Of a DNA stretch of 64,000 bases, positions 1 through 9,027 are shown in pieces (position 1 is the first letter of the stretch; each line of letters opens with the position of its first letter). A program made the translations under genes and the position numbers. The notes beneath the pieces were generated by a model. It was not told the DNA's origin and ran no database searches. It saw only the letters and a list, made by a program, of their open reading frames with translations. This DNA is from Pseudomonas mandelii (lineage in GTDB: Bacteria; Pseudomonadota; Gammaproteobacteria; Pseudomonadales; Pseudomonadaceae). The stretch lies in assembly GCF_006438925.1 (NCBI RefSeq), contig NZ_RCZA01000003.1, forward strand, positions 38,241 to 102,240, given 5' to 3'.

Positions 1-64
1 TGAACGAGCCCCATGAAAGACAGGACACCGTTTCCCCCTTACGATAAGGGATAGGCAAACGGTT

Positions 65-457
65 ATGTTTATGACTAACAGCAACGATAAGAGTGGGGAG
101 CTTTTGGGCCAGGAGCGACGGCGCCGCTGGAGCCCAGAGCAAAAACTGGCCATGGTTCGCGAGAGTCTTGAGCCAGGGCAAAGCGTTTCGGTGGTGGCTC
201 GGCGCAACGGCATCAATGCCAACCAGCTGTTCCTGTGGCGCAAGCTGTACCAGGACGGCAGCCTGTCGGCGGTCAGTGCTGGCGAAGCCGTGGTGCCGGC
301 CTCGGAGCTGAGCGATGCGCTCAAGCAGATCCGTGAACTGCAACGGATGCTGGGCAAGAAAACGATGGAAGCAGAAATCCTCAAAGAGGCCGTGGAGATC
401 GCCCGGTCGCGAAAATGGATTGCGCACTCACCCTTGTTGCCGGGGGACGACCAGTGA
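65..457 (+). CDS. IS2-group transposase OrfA
   Basis: This is the small upstream protein of the IS, 130 residues. Its N-terminal half (about residues 19-60) has the helix-turn-helix pattern of the IS3/IS911 OrfA family, with [13 protein letters not shown] leading into a segment ending NQLFLWRK. The C-terminal half is a coiled-coil-like stretch ([21 protein letters not shown]). OrfA binds the inverted repeats, and its frame joins OrfB by -1 frameshifting to give the full transposase. The overlap with orfB contains CGAAAATGG near 410-418, a possible though weak A4 slip site. Confidence 0.9.
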   Translation: MFMTNSNDKSGELLGQERRRRWSPEQKLAMVRESLEPGQSVSVVARRNGINANQLFLWRKLYQDGSLSAVSAGEAVVPASELSDALKQIRELQRMLGKKTMEAEILKEAVEIARSRKWIAHSPLLPGDDQ

Positions 458-1290
458 AGCTGGTCAGCGAATGTCTCGGTGTGGCGCGCTCGCAATTAAC
501 GGTTCGAATCAAGCAATCGGTATCGCCCAAGGTACGGCGAAGCAGGCCCGTGAACGATGCTGAGCTGGTGGTAGAAATCCAACAGCAGGTCAGCGAGTTG
601 CCCAGCTACGGCTACCGTCGTGTCTGGGGATTGTTGCGCCGCGAACGTGAAACCCAGTCGCTGCCAGCGATAAACGTGAAGCGGGTGTACCGGGTCATGC
701 GTGATCACAACTTACTGCTGGAGCGGCGGATCAAACAACCCGGCGTGCCGCGTCGGCACGAAGGCCGTATTGCTGTGCAGACCAGCGATACGCGTTGGTG
801 TTCTGACGGCTTTGAGTTCCGCTGCGAGGACGGCGCCAAACTGAGCGTGACCTTCGCCCTGGACTGCTGTGATCGCGAAGCCATCGGCTGGGTCGCGAGC
901 CCGACCGGTTACAGCGGCGATGATATCCGCGACCTGATGCTGGAAAGCGTGGAGAAGCGCTTCGGTGATCAACTGCCCGCCACGCCGGTGCAATGGCTAA
1001 GCGACAACGGCTCGGCGTACACCGCCGAACAGACACGCCTGTTTGCTCGGCAGATCGGTTTGCAGCCGGTAACCACACCTGTGCGCAGCCCGCAGAGCAA
1101 CGGCATGGCCGAGAGCTTTGTGAAGACGATCAAGCGTGATTACGTGGCGCACATGCCTAAGCCGGATCGCGAAACGGCACTGCGCAACTTGGCCATTGCC
1201 TTCGAGCATTACAACGAGCAGCATCCGCACAGCGCCTTGAACTATCGCTCACCGAGGGAGTTCAGGCGCTTGGCGGCAGCATCAATTTAA
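415..1290 (+). CDS. IS2-group transposase OrfB (DDE integrase)
   Basis: This is the catalytic part of the IS transposase, 291 residues, very like InsD of IS2. The rve integrase core is evident: [19 protein letters not shown], then the second Asp in [10 protein letters not shown] and the Glu in [16 protein letters not shown], followed by the usual ending [19 protein letters not shown]. The frame is -1 relative to orfA and overlaps it by 43 bp, so it is probably made mainly as an OrfAB fusion. The frame looks intact, and the element may still be mobile. Confidence 0.92.
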   Translation: MDCALTLVAGGRPVKLVSECLGVARSQLTVRIKQSVSPKVRRSRPVNDAELVVEIQQQVSELPSYGYRRVWGLLRRERETQSLPAINVKRVYRVMRDHNLLLERRIKQPGVPRRHEGRIAVQTSDTRWCSDGFEFRCEDGAKLSVTFALDCCDREAIGWVASPTGYSGDDIRDLMLESVEKRFGDQLPATPVQWLSDNGSAYTAEQTRLFARQIGLQPVTTPVRSPQSNGMAESFVKTIKRDYVAHMPKPDRETALRNLAIAFEHYNEQHPHSALNYRSPREFRRLAAASI

Positions 1291-2178
1291 CGGGGAGTTG
1301 GTGTCCGGTTTGGTAGGGGCAAGTCCAGAGAAGCCCATCAACTTGATCGCGATCTGCCCCTGGTCGTGATACATCGTGACCACCGCGTCGAACGCACTGG
1401 CATCGCCCTGAACCTTGAGGAAGATCGTGTCGGCCGGATACGGTCCTTCGGCCGCAATGCCCAGCGCCTGAGCCGAGCGCACGGCCGGGCCAATGATGTC
1501 CAGTTCTTCCCGACCGAACGAGCCGTTGTCACCGTTGTGCGGGTTCAACCCACAGACTCCAATGCGCGGCTTTTCCAGGCCATTGCGCTTGAGCGCGGTG
1601 TCGATCAATTGAATCGCTTCCACCACCCGCGTCTGACTGAGCATGCCTGGCACCTCGGCCAGCGCCACGTGGGACGTCACCCGCGAAGTCCAAAGGTTGT
1701 CGAGTACGTTGAATTCGCAGAACGGTCCGTGGAAATCCAGTAGCTCGGCGAACCAGTGCAGCTCATCGCTGTGGGCCATGCCGGCCATGTGCAGCGAGGT
1801 CTTGTTCAACGGCCCGAACAGCACCGCGTCGGTGGTGCCGGCCTCGGTCAGGCGCAGGGCTTTTTCCAGGGTATCGAGGCTGTAGCGACCGCCGATAACG
1901 CTGGCTTCGCTGCGGGGAAATTCACCAAGCGTGTCGCCACGAAAATCATAGAACAGCGGCGTGTCATCACGAAAATCCAGCTGATCCAGCGACTCGACGC
2001 GACGGTAAGGAAACTCCACCCCGGCGATGCGCATTCCACGACGCATTTCCGCCTCGTCGGCGATCAAAATCACATTAGCCTGGCTACGCACTTCGGGCTC
2101 GCCGAGCAGGCGTGCAATCAGTTCCGGGCCGATGCCCGCCGGGTCACCCAGGACCATCGCGATGGTTGTCTTGTTCAT
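1282..2178 (-). pseudogene. PdxA2-like 4-hydroxythreonine-4-phosphate dehydrogenase, truncated by IS
   Basis: PdxA enzymes oxidise 4-phosphohydroxy-threonine in pyridoxal phosphate synthesis; PdxA2-type paralogues work in sugar-acid catabolism. The first 284 residues are clearly PdxA: MVLGDPAGIGPEL at the start, the metal-ligand His regions MAHSDELHW, LNPHNGDNG and MYHDQG, all kept. After KLMGFS the frame runs into the IS right end and gains about 14 foreign residues before a stop at 1282. The last 45-50 residues, including the usual HGTA motif, are missing. Its ATG overlaps the stop of the upstream amidohydrolase, so it is the third gene of an operon. Its catabolic neighbours suggest the PdxA2 type rather than the vitamin B6 enzyme. 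The product is probably inactive. Confidence 0.85.
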
Positions 2179-3131
2179 GCTTCACTCCTCAAGGGTTCAG
2201 GCCATGTCCGGTCAATGGCGCAAGGCTCGCAGCGATAAACCCGCTGCGCGTTGCTGTAGAAAAGACGCTCCTGATCGACGCTGGGCAGATCAGCAACGAT
2301 GGATTTGAAACCGCTATAGATGTCGTCGAATGAGCCGCACAGGCTGTCCACCGGAAAGTTGCTGGCGAACATCGCCCGATCGGTGCCGAACATGGCGATC
2401 ACTTCACGCACGATCCAGGCGTTGTCTTTGGCGCGCCACGCCTGGCCCATCTGGCCAAGGCCGGATATTTTCACCTGCACGTTCGGCCACTCGGCCAGCC
2501 GCGCCATCGCCAAACGCCAACCCGCCAGGCCTTTGGCACTGCGGTCATTGGGTAACCCGGCGTGGTTGAGAATCAACGTGGTGCCGGGAAAGTCCCGGGC
2601 CAGCCGTTCGGCTTCGTGCAGGTTCCACCAGGGTGTCTGCAAATCGAAATGCAGCCCAAAACCTTCGAGCGTGGCGAAACTGCGGCGCCAATACTCGTCG
2701 CTCATCAGGCTGCGAACGTGGCCGACCTGCGCAGGCGAAGTCGGTCCACCAGGTTTGTGGCGAACGCTGCGCACGCACTTGAAACTGGCTTGCTCGGTCA
2801 GTACCGCGATGGCGTCCGGACGGTCGAGCCAGGCTTGCGCCACAACGGCATTCGGCACGCCGTATCGGGCGGCCAGACCCTCGATGAACAGGGTTTCGCC
2901 AATCGGGTCTTGCGGGTCCCATTCGGTCTCGACGTACACCGTTTGCACCACGCGATGCGGGCCGACGTCAGCGAAATAATCATCAGGAAAATAGCGGCGC
3001 TTGATCGCACTGTAATCACCGTAACGAAACGGGATGTTGGCTTCGGGCGCAAGCCACGGATGGTCATTGATCGACGGGTCCCAGAAGTGATGATGGGCGT
3101 CGATGATCGGGCCGTTCCACACATTAACCAT
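2175..3131 (-). CDS. Amidohydrolase family metal-dependent hydrolase (TIM barrel)
   Basis: A 318-residue predicted metal-dependent hydrolase of the amidohydrolase-2 type (COG3618), the group that includes lactonases and decarboxylases acting on cyclic sugar acids or aromatics. The N-terminal metal motif is DAHHHFWD (about residues 11-18); later barrel motifs are LILNHAGLP and FASNFPVDSL. The start chosen is the ATG at 3131, which overlaps the stop of the upstream MFS gene by 8 bp; a frame extending to 3221 would run deep into that gene. The gene ends by overlapping the pdxA2 start. The operon suggests ring-opening or hydrolysis of a substrate imported by the MFS protein. The substrate cannot be told from sequence. 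Confidence 0.88.
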   Translation of the reverse strand: MVNVWNGPIIDAHHHFWDPSINDHPWLAPEANIPFRYGDYSAIKRRYFPDDYFADVGPHRVVQTVYVETEWDPQDPIGETLFIEGLAARYGVPNAVVAQAWLDRPDAIAVLTEQASFKCVRSVRHKPGGPTSPAQVGHVRSLMSDEYWRRSFATLEGFGLHFDLQTPWWNLHEAERLARDFPGTTLILNHAGLPNDRSAKGLAGWRLAMARLAEWPNVQVKISGLGQMGQAWRAKDNAWIVREVIAMFGTDRAMFASNFPVDSLCGSFDDIYSGFKSIVADLPSVDQERLFYSNAQRVYRCEPCAIDRTWPEPLRSEA

Positions 3132-4467
3132 GACGCACCTCGTCGAGGCTGATGAACAACGTCGCCAGCACAAAGACTGCCGAGCACACCGCAAAGAACC
3201 CCAGCACCGGCGCAAAACCACCGGTCATTTGCAGAATGATCCCCACCAGAATCGGTACCGCGATGCCGCCGGTGCTGCCGGCCATGTTCATCACGCCGCC
3301 GATCAACCCGACTCGCGCCGGTGCTGCCAGCAACGCCGGGAAGCTCCAGTACAGGCTGCCCCACATAAGAAAAAAGGCGGTCATGGCCAACAGCGCCACG
3401 GCCGCAAAAGGATTGCTCAGGGTTGGCAGCAACAGGAACGCGCCGAGGGCTACCAGACCGGAAAACGCCAGCAGGCTCTTGACCGCCACGCCACGACTGA
3501 TGCCTTTTCGGATCAACCCGTCGCAAAGGAAACCGCCAGTCAACGAACCCAGCGCACCGCACACAAAGATCACAAACGTAGCCGCACCAATCCCCTTGAT
3601 ATCAAAACCGCGAGCCTGCGCCAGGTAACTCGGGCCCCAGGTCAGCAGACCGAAATAAACCATCGCCCAACTGGCGCGACCGATCAGCAAACCACTCAAG
3701 GAACGTGCCGCGATGCCCAGGCCTTTGACCGGCACGCGCGCGGCTTCGGCAGCAGGCGTCGCGCGCCCGGCGTTGATCTTTTCCAGTTCTTCAGCATTCA
3801 CTTGCGGGTGACTGGCCGGGTCATCACGCAGATAACGCCGCGCCAGCCAGGCCAGCACCAACGTCGCGATGCCGGCAATCACGAACGCCAGACGCCACGA
3901 ATCCAGCGACGCAATCAGATAGGCAATGATCAACCCGCCCAGCGCCACGCCCAACGGGCTGCCACTGTCCATCAGCACCGCGCCGCGACTGCGCTCGCTC
4001 GGTGCTAGCCACAGGGAAATCAACTTGCCGCCAGACGGAAACAACGGTGCTTCTGCAGCACCAAGAGCAACCCTGGCAAACAACAAGGACAGGCCGCCAG
4101 TCGCCAATGCTGCCAGCACCTGGAACGTGCCCCACAACCCGGTGGACCAACTGATGACCCGGTGCGGCCCGAAGCGATCGATCATCCAGCCGCCGGGAAT
4201 CTGCAACAGCGCATACGCCCAGAAGAAGCTGCTGAGGATCAGCCCTTGCAGGCTCGGCGACAGGGAAAATTCATGGGCGATGGTCGGCATCGCGATGGAC
4301 AGCGAGACCCGATCGATCAGGTTGACCATGGTCAACGCAAAGATGATCGCGAAGATCCGCCAGCGCACGCTGCTGGCTTTGGTCGTGCCGGTCAGCGGTG
4401 TGGCCGCTGCCGCCGCTGGCTGGGCAACGGCGCCAGGCAGATGCAGGGAAGCACTGGAACGAGCCAT
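3124..4467 (-). CDS. MFS transporter, anion:cation symporter (ACS) type
   Basis: A 447-residue inner-membrane permease with about 12 hydrophobic segments. The first helix carries the ACS family pattern FALTMVNLIDRVSLSIAMP, and GGWMIDRFGPHRVI is the loop 2-3 MFS signature. Members such as glucarate, galactonate and tartrate carriers import organic anions with protons. It is the first gene of the minus-strand operon MFS-amidohydrolase-pdxA2 and so probably imports that operon's substrate. It is divergent from the tctCBA operon, with 382 bp between, so the locus has two separate uptake systems, perhaps for related carboxylates. Confidence 0.88.
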   Translation of the reverse strand: MARSSASLHLPGAVAQPAAAAATPLTGTTKASSVRWRIFAIIFALTMVNLIDRVSLSIAMPTIAHEFSLSPSLQGLILSSFFWAYALLQIPGGWMIDRFGPHRVISWSTGLWGTFQVLAALATGGLSLLFARVALGAAEAPLFPSGGKLISLWLAPSERSRGAVLMDSGSPLGVALGGLIIAYLIASLDSWRLAFVIAGIATLVLAWLARRYLRDDPASHPQVNAEELEKINAGRATPAAEAARVPVKGLGIAARSLSGLLIGRASWAMVYFGLLTWGPSYLAQARGFDIKGIGAATFVIFVCGALGSLTGGFLCDGLIRKGISRGVAVKSLLAFSGLVALGAFLLLPTLSNPFAAVALLAMTAFFLMWGSLYWSFPALLAAPARVGLIGGVMNMAGSTGGIAVPILVGIILQMTGGFAPVLGFFAVCSAVFVLATLFISLDEVRHG

Positions 4468-4849
4468 GGTGCGTACCTCGTTTTATTATTGTTGTGGATT
4501 GCAACTTTGCCGCTTCATGGCGGCGCTGGTGAGCACTATCGAAGGCTGCGTGATAACCGTCTAATCAAAACTTGAAATCAGGTGATAGCCCCGGGTTATG
4601 GCATGCCCTGCTTTCAGGGAGCTTTCAACGTATGACGCAAACCCTGACTTTCCTCGCAAAAGGCTCTGGCGCAAGGCCTTCAGCAATAACGGGGATTTTG
4701 GCCGTCGTGACCTATAACCGCAGGCTATCGGTGTATGTATTGTTTTGACTAGACGCGGGGCCCGAGGCTTCACACACTCACTCCAGGCTTGCAGCTTTTG
4801 AGCACCGACAAGTCACTCATAACAACTACAAAAACGAGGCCCTTCCATC
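4468..4849. promoter_or_regulatory. Divergent promoter region with two matching operator sites
   Basis: This 382-bp gap separates two divergent operons and holds no convincing gene. It contains ATAGCC-CCG-GGTTAT at 4585-4599 and ATAACC-GCA-GGCTAT at 4714-4728. Reverse-complementing the first gives ATAACC-CGG-GGCTAT, so both sites match ATAACC-N3-GGCTAT when read toward the gene they precede. Each lies about 120 bp from its start codon (118 bp to the MFS start, 122 bp to tctC). The ATA-N9-TAT dyad fits the LysR-type T-N11-A pattern. A weaker half-like copy begins at 4553. The LysR protein encoded at 8048 is the obvious candidate binder; this is inference. Confidence 0.6.
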
Positions 4850-5866
4850 ATGCGAAAAGCATTCGTCCGTCGCACATCCCGTCTGTTTCTTGGCTGCACG
4901 CTGATCGCCGCCGGCGCCCTTCCCGCTCTCGCTCACGCTGCTTGGCAGCCGGACAAGAATGTCGAAATCGTTGTCGCTGGCGGCCCCGGTGGCGGCACCG
5001 ACCAGCTCGGTCGGTTGATCCAGTCGATCATCACCACGCACAAGTTCCTCGACGTTAATACCATCGTCCTGAACAAGGGCGGCGGCAACGGTGCCGAAGC
5101 CTTCCTCGACTTGAAGATGAACAAGGGCGATCCGGAAAAACTGGTGATCGGCACCAACAACATCTACCTGTTGCCGCTGGTGTCCAAGCTCGGTTACCAA
5201 TGGCAAGAGCTGACCCCGATCGCTGCAGTGGCCGAAGACGACTTCATTCTCTGGAGCTACAAGGGCGCGCCGTGGAAGGACGCCAAAAGCTTCTACGAAG
5301 CGGTCAAGGCAGACCCATCGAACCTGCGCATGGGCGGCAGCCAGTCCAAGGACGTCGACCAGACGTTGACCCTGCTGCTGAACCAGACCACCCACAGCAA
5401 ACTGGTGTACATCCCGTTCAAGAGCGGCAGTGAAGCCGCGACCCAACTGGCCGGCAAACACATCGCCGCCAACGTCAACAACCCCAGCGAAAGCATCAGC
5501 CAATGGCGCGGCGATCAGGTCGAACCGCTCTGCGTGTTCAGTAAAGAGCGTATGGCCTACACCGAAAAAGTCGCCGGCGAAAAATCCTGGGCCGACGTTC
5601 CAACCTGCCACGAACAGGGTCTGGGCATCGATCAGTATCGCTTCCCGCGCACCGTGTTCATGCCCGGCGAAGTCACCGCTGAACAACGGGCGTTCTATGT
5701 CGAGCTGATGCGCAAAGTCACCGAGACCCCGGAGTTCAAGGCCTACGTCAAACAGAACGCTTTGGTACCCACCTTCCTCGAAGGCGAGCCACTGACCGCC
5801 TACATTGAGAAAGACACCGCCCGCGTTACGCCGGTGTTCAAAGAAGCCGGCTGGCTGAAAAACTGA
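4850..5866 (+). CDS. Tripartite tricarboxylate transporter substrate-binding protein (TctC family)
   Basis: A 338-residue periplasmic solute-binding protein. It begins with a signal peptide: basic MRKAFVRRTSR, a hydrophobic core, and a likely cleavage after AHA near residue 31. The mature part starts WQPDKNVEIVVAGGPGGGTD, the usual TctC/Bug signature that grips the carboxylate of citrate, tricarboxylates or related acids. It delivers ligand to the TctB/TctA permease encoded next. The gene opens the tctCBA operon, 52 bp ahead of tctB. Confidence 0.93.
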   Translation: MRKAFVRRTSRLFLGCTLIAAGALPALAHAAWQPDKNVEIVVAGGPGGGTDQLGRLIQSIITTHKFLDVNTIVLNKGGGNGAEAFLDLKMNKGDPEKLVIGTNNIYLLPLVSKLGYQWQELTPIAAVAEDDFILWSYKGAPWKDAKSFYEAVKADPSNLRMGGSQSKDVDQTLTLLLNQTTHSKLVYIPFKSGSEAATQLAGKHIAANVNNPSESISQWRGDQVEPLCVFSKERMAYTEKVAGEKSWADVPTCHEQGLGIDQYRFPRTVFMPGEVTAEQRAFYVELMRKVTETPEFKAYVKQNALVPTFLEGEPLTAYIEKDTARVTPVFKEAGWLKN

Positions 5867-5918
5867 GTTGTTTGCGGCCGTCCGCCTGCGCACGGCCGTC
5901 ACCTCTGGAGGTGCTTTC

Positions 5919-6452
5919 ATGTCCCATTCTTCGGATTCACCGGCGCTGGTCGGTACCCGCTGGGTCGAACTCGGCCTGGCACTCTTCACCACGCTGATCG
6001 GCACGGTGGTGATGTTCGGCAGTCTCGAACAAGGTATCGGCTGGGGCGATTCCGGCCCTGAGCCGGGTTACTTCCCTTTCTACATTGGCTTGATGCTGAG
6101 CGCGGCGAGCGTAGCCAACGGGGTGTTGACCGTGGTGCGCTGGCAAGCCCTGAGCCTTTCATTCGTCAGCCGCAGTGCGTTCAAGCAAGTGTTGTCGGTG
6201 TTCATCCCGATTGCTCTGTTCGTCGGTGCCATGCCGTTCACCGGCATCTACGTGGCCTCGGCCTGTTTCATCGCCTGGTTCATGTGGCGTGACAAGGTCC
6301 GCACCAAGCCATACGGCAAGTGGATGATCGCCAGCGTGTCCCTTGGCGCAGTGCTCGCCAGTTACCTGATTTTCGCGCTGTGGTTCAAGGTCCCGCTGGA
6401 TGCCGGCCCGATGGGCGACTGGATTGCCCTGGCCGGGAGAAATTTCAAATGA
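5919..6452 (+). CDS. Tripartite tricarboxylate transporter small permease (TctB family)
   Basis: A 177-residue membrane protein with four hydrophobic segments, matching the TctB small subunit. The PDSGPEPGYFPF-like segment (GWGDSGPEPGYFPFYIG, about residues 43-59) is the family hallmark. The ATG at 5919 is preceded by CTGGAGG at a good distance; longer frames upstream lack such a site. Its TGA overlaps the ATG of tctA (ATGA), which points to translational coupling, as expected for subunits of one complex. Confidence 0.92.
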   Translation: MSHSSDSPALVGTRWVELGLALFTTLIGTVVMFGSLEQGIGWGDSGPEPGYFPFYIGLMLSAASVANGVLTVVRWQALSLSFVSRSAFKQVLSVFIPIALFVGAMPFTGIYVASACFIAWFMWRDKVRTKPYGKWMIASVSLGAVLASYLIFALWFKVPLDAGPMGDWIALAGRNFK

Positions 6453-7978
6453 GTGAGTTCGATTCCCTGCTGCAAGGCATGAACCTGATCCTGACCCCGG
6501 GCCACATCGGCCTGATGGTGATCGGCGTGCTGCTGGGCATTCTGGTCGGCGTGTTGCCCGGCCTCGGCGCCCCCAATGGCGTGGCGTTGCTGCTGCCGCT
6601 GACGTTCACCATGTCGCCGGTGTCGGCGATCATTCTGCTGTCGTGCATGTATTGGGGCGCGCTGTTCGGCGGCTCGATCACCTCGATTCTGTTCAACATC
6701 CCCGGCGAGCCCTCATCGGTGGCGACAACGTTCGACGGCTACCCGATGGCCCGCGAAGGTCGTGCCGCCGAAGCCCTGACCGCCGCGTTCAGCTCGGCGT
6801 TGATCGGCGCGTTGGCCGGGGTGTTGTTGCTGACCTTCCTGTCGACAAAGATCGCCGCGTTCGCCATGTCTTTCAGTTCACCGGAGTTCTTTGCGGTGTA
6901 CCTGTTGGCGTTCTGCACCTTCATCGGCATGAGCAAAAACCCGCCGCTGAAAACCGTGGTCGCCATGATGATCGGCTTCGCCATGGCCGCGGTCGGTATG
7001 GACACCGTGTCCGGCAACCTGCGCCTGACCTTCGACCAGCCGACGCTGATGACCGGCATCAGCTTCGAAGTAGCGGTGATCGGTCTGTTCGGTATCGGCG
7101 AAATCCTCTGCACCGTCGAAGAAGGTCTGGTGTTCCGTGGCGAGCATGCGCGCATCACCCCGATGATCATCCTGCGCACCTGGGCCAAGTTGCCGCGCTA
7201 CTGGTGGACGATTGTGCGCAGCACGTTGGTCGGTTGCTGGATGGGCATCACGCCCGGCGGGCCAACGGCGGCGTCGTTCATGAGCTACAGCCTGGCGCGG
7301 CGTTTCTCGAAGAACCGCGAGAACTTCGGCAAGGGTGAACTCGAAGGCGTGATCGCCCCGGAAACCGCTGACCACGCCGCCGGCACCAGTGCCCTGCTGC
7401 CGATGTTGACCCTGGGCATTCCAGGGTCGGCGACAGCAGCGGTGATGCTCGGCGGCTTGATGATCTGGGGCCTGCACCCTGGCCCGACGCTGTTCGTCGA
7501 GCAACACGATTTCGTCTGGGGCCTGATCGCCAGCATGTACTTGGGCAACGTCGTCAGTCTGATCGTGGTGCTGGCCACCGTGCCGCTGTTCGCTTCCATC
7601 CTGCGGATTCCGTTCTCGATCATTGCGCCGATCATCATCATGGTCTGTGCCATCGGCGCCTACTCGGTACACAACTCGTTCTTCGACGTGGTGCTGATGC
7701 TGGGCTTTGGCGCGCTGGGATATCTGTTCAAGAAACTCGGTTATCCGATCGCTCCGCTGGTACTGGCAGCAGTGTTGGGGGATAAAGCGGAAGATGCATT
7801 CCGTCAGTCGATGCTGTTCTCCGACGGGCACCTGGGGATCTTCTGGTCCAACCCATTGGTGGGCAGCCTGACCACGGCGGCGCTGCTGATGCTGTTCTGG
7901 CCGTTGATTTCCAAGGCGCTGCAAACCCTGACGGGCCTGCGCAAACCCCACGTCGCCAAGCCAAAATCGGTGCTGTGA
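6449..7978 (+). CDS. Tripartite tricarboxylate transporter large permease (TctA family)
   Basis: A 509-residue polytopic permease that forms the transport channel of the TTT system. It has the conserved motifs GILVGVLPGLGAPNGVALLLP near the N-terminus and TLGIPGSATAAVMLGGLMIWGL in the second half, both family signatures. The start is the ATG at 6449, overlapping the tctB stop. With TctC and TctB it should take up a di- or tricarboxylate, driven by an ion gradient. The convergent order with the regulator downstream and the divergent catabolic genes upstream suggests one regulon. Confidence 0.94.
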   Translation: MSEFDSLLQGMNLILTPGHIGLMVIGVLLGILVGVLPGLGAPNGVALLLPLTFTMSPVSAIILLSCMYWGALFGGSITSILFNIPGEPSSVATTFDGYPMAREGRAAEALTAAFSSALIGALAGVLLLTFLSTKIAAFAMSFSSPEFFAVYLLAFCTFIGMSKNPPLKTVVAMMIGFAMAAVGMDTVSGNLRLTFDQPTLMTGISFEVAVIGLFGIGEILCTVEEGLVFRGEHARITPMIILRTWAKLPRYWWTIVRSTLVGCWMGITPGGPTAASFMSYSLARRFSKNRENFGKGELEGVIAPETADHAAGTSALLPMLTLGIPGSATAAVMLGGLMIWGLHPGPTLFVEQHDFVWGLIASMYLGNVVSLIVVLATVPLFASILRIPFSIIAPIIIMVCAIGAYSVHNSFFDVVLMLGFGALGYLFKKLGYPIAPLVLAAVLGDKAEDAFRQSMLFSDGHLGIFWSNPLVGSLTTAALLMLFWPLISKALQTLTGLRKPHVAKPKSVL

Positions 7979-8047
7979 CACAGCAATGCTGGCAACGCCT
8001 GACATTTGTTGTCAGGCTTGCCGCAGTCCTTTTTGCGAGCATGGCCC

Positions 8048-8989
8048 ATGACCCGAATTCCTGAAGCCAACGTGATCCACAGCCGACTGCGTCTGCGCCA
8101 ACTGCGGCTGATGCTGGCGTTGCAGGAATTCGGCTCATTGCGCCGCGCCGCCGACCACATCGGCATGACCCAGCCGGCAGCGACCAAGATGCTGCACGAG
8201 GCCGAGGACCTGCTGGGCGTCGAGCTCTTCGAACGCCTGCCTCGGGGCATGCGCTCTACCCCCTTCGGGGAAACCGTCATCTACTACGCGCGCATGGTGT
8301 TTGCCGAACTCAGCGGCATGCGTGAAGAACTGGTCGCGCTGGAATCCGGCAACCTCGGGCGGGTTGCAGTTGGCGCGATTCCGGCGCTGGCCTCGGGGCT
8401 GTTGACCCGAACCATCGCGACCTTGAAAAAAAGCCATCCACGCTTGTCGATGAGCATCCAGGTCGATACCAGCGACGTGCTGGTGCAGGCGCTTTTACAG
8501 GATCAACTGGATATCGTATTGGGCCGGATTCCGGCCGGTGCGCGGGCCGAAGAATTGCTCTTCGACAGTCTCGGTGAAGAAGCCTTGTGCGTGATAGCCG
8601 GTGCAAATAACCCACTGGCGAAGGAGACGCATCTGAGCTGGGCGGAATTACAAAACATGACCTGGGTGCTGCAACAGCATCCAAGCCCGATGCGCGCGAT
8701 CATCAATCAAGTGTTCCACAACGCGCGGGTCGACATCCCCAGCAGCATCGTTGAAACCACCTCGATCATGACCTTGCTCTCGTTGGTGCAGCAGACCGAC
8801 ATGCTCGGCGTCACGCCGGTGTCGGTGGTGGAGGATTATCCTGGGCGTGATTTGCTGGCGGTTTTGCCAATCAAGTTCGAAGCGCGGTTACCGCCGTTTG
8901 GGCTGATCACTCGGCGTCATCGTATTCAGTCGTCGGCGATGCAGGCGTTCATGAATTCGGTGCGGGCCGAGCATGCGTTGGCCAAATAA
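8048..8989 (+). CDS. LysR family transcriptional regulator
   Basis: A 313-residue LysR-type regulator: N-terminal winged helix with LRQLRLMLALQEFGSLRRAA and MTQPAATKMLHEAEDLLGVELFER, then a substrate-binding domain. It lies 69 bp after tctA in the same direction and is the likely regulator of both tctCBA and the divergent MFS-amidohydrolase-pdxA2 operon. Its binding sites may be the paired dyads at 4585 and 4714. The ATG at 8048 was chosen because the family normally starts only 10-15 residues before the helix-turn-helix. Confidence 0.92.
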   Translation: MTRIPEANVIHSRLRLRQLRLMLALQEFGSLRRAADHIGMTQPAATKMLHEAEDLLGVELFERLPRGMRSTPFGETVIYYARMVFAELSGMREELVALESGNLGRVAVGAIPALASGLLTRTIATLKKSHPRLSMSIQVDTSDVLVQALLQDQLDIVLGRIPAGARAEELLFDSLGEEALCVIAGANNPLAKETHLSWAELQNMTWVLQQHPSPMRAIINQVFHNARVDIPSSIVETTSIMTLLSLVQQTDMLGVTPVSVVEDYPGRDLLAVLPIKFEARLPPFGLITRRHRIQSSAMQAFMNSVRAEHALAK

Positions 8990-8991
8990 AA

Positions 8992-9023
8992 AAGGCCTGG
9001 AGCTCATGCCCCAGGCCTTGTTT
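8992..9023. terminator. Bidirectional rho-independent terminator
   Basis: A 9-bp perfect stem AAGGCCTGG / CCAGGCCTT with an 11-base loop is flanked by A-rich sequence on the left and GTTTTG on the right. It sits between the convergent LysR and DMT transporter genes and can serve both. Confidence 0.85.
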
Positions 9024-9027
9024 TGCT

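Larger units (their letters stand above)
1..1327 (+). mobile_element. IS2-group insertion sequence (IS3 family), complete
   Basis: The element holds the overlapping orfA and orfB reading frames typical of IS3 family elements. Imperfect terminal inverted repeats are visible: the left end starts TGAACGAGCCCC and the right end, read inward, starts TGGACTTGCCCC; both continue to a shared GGACACC about 20 bases in. The length is close to that of IS2 (about 1.33 kb). The right end at 1327 lies inside a pdxA-like gene. The left end is the first base of the window, so the target duplication cannot be checked; bases 1328-1332 (GAGAA) would be one copy if it is 5 bp. Confidence 0.9.

Noticed and set aside
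4826..6004. Long minus-strand open frame opposite tctC
   Set aside because: It lies fully antisense to tctC, whose signal peptide and family motifs are clear. GC-rich Pseudomonas genes commonly give long open antisense frames.
6878..8005. 375-codon minus-strand frame opposite tctA
   Set aside because: The product is very rich in His, Gln, Arg and Asp with no fold-like pattern, typical of a shadow of a membrane protein gene.
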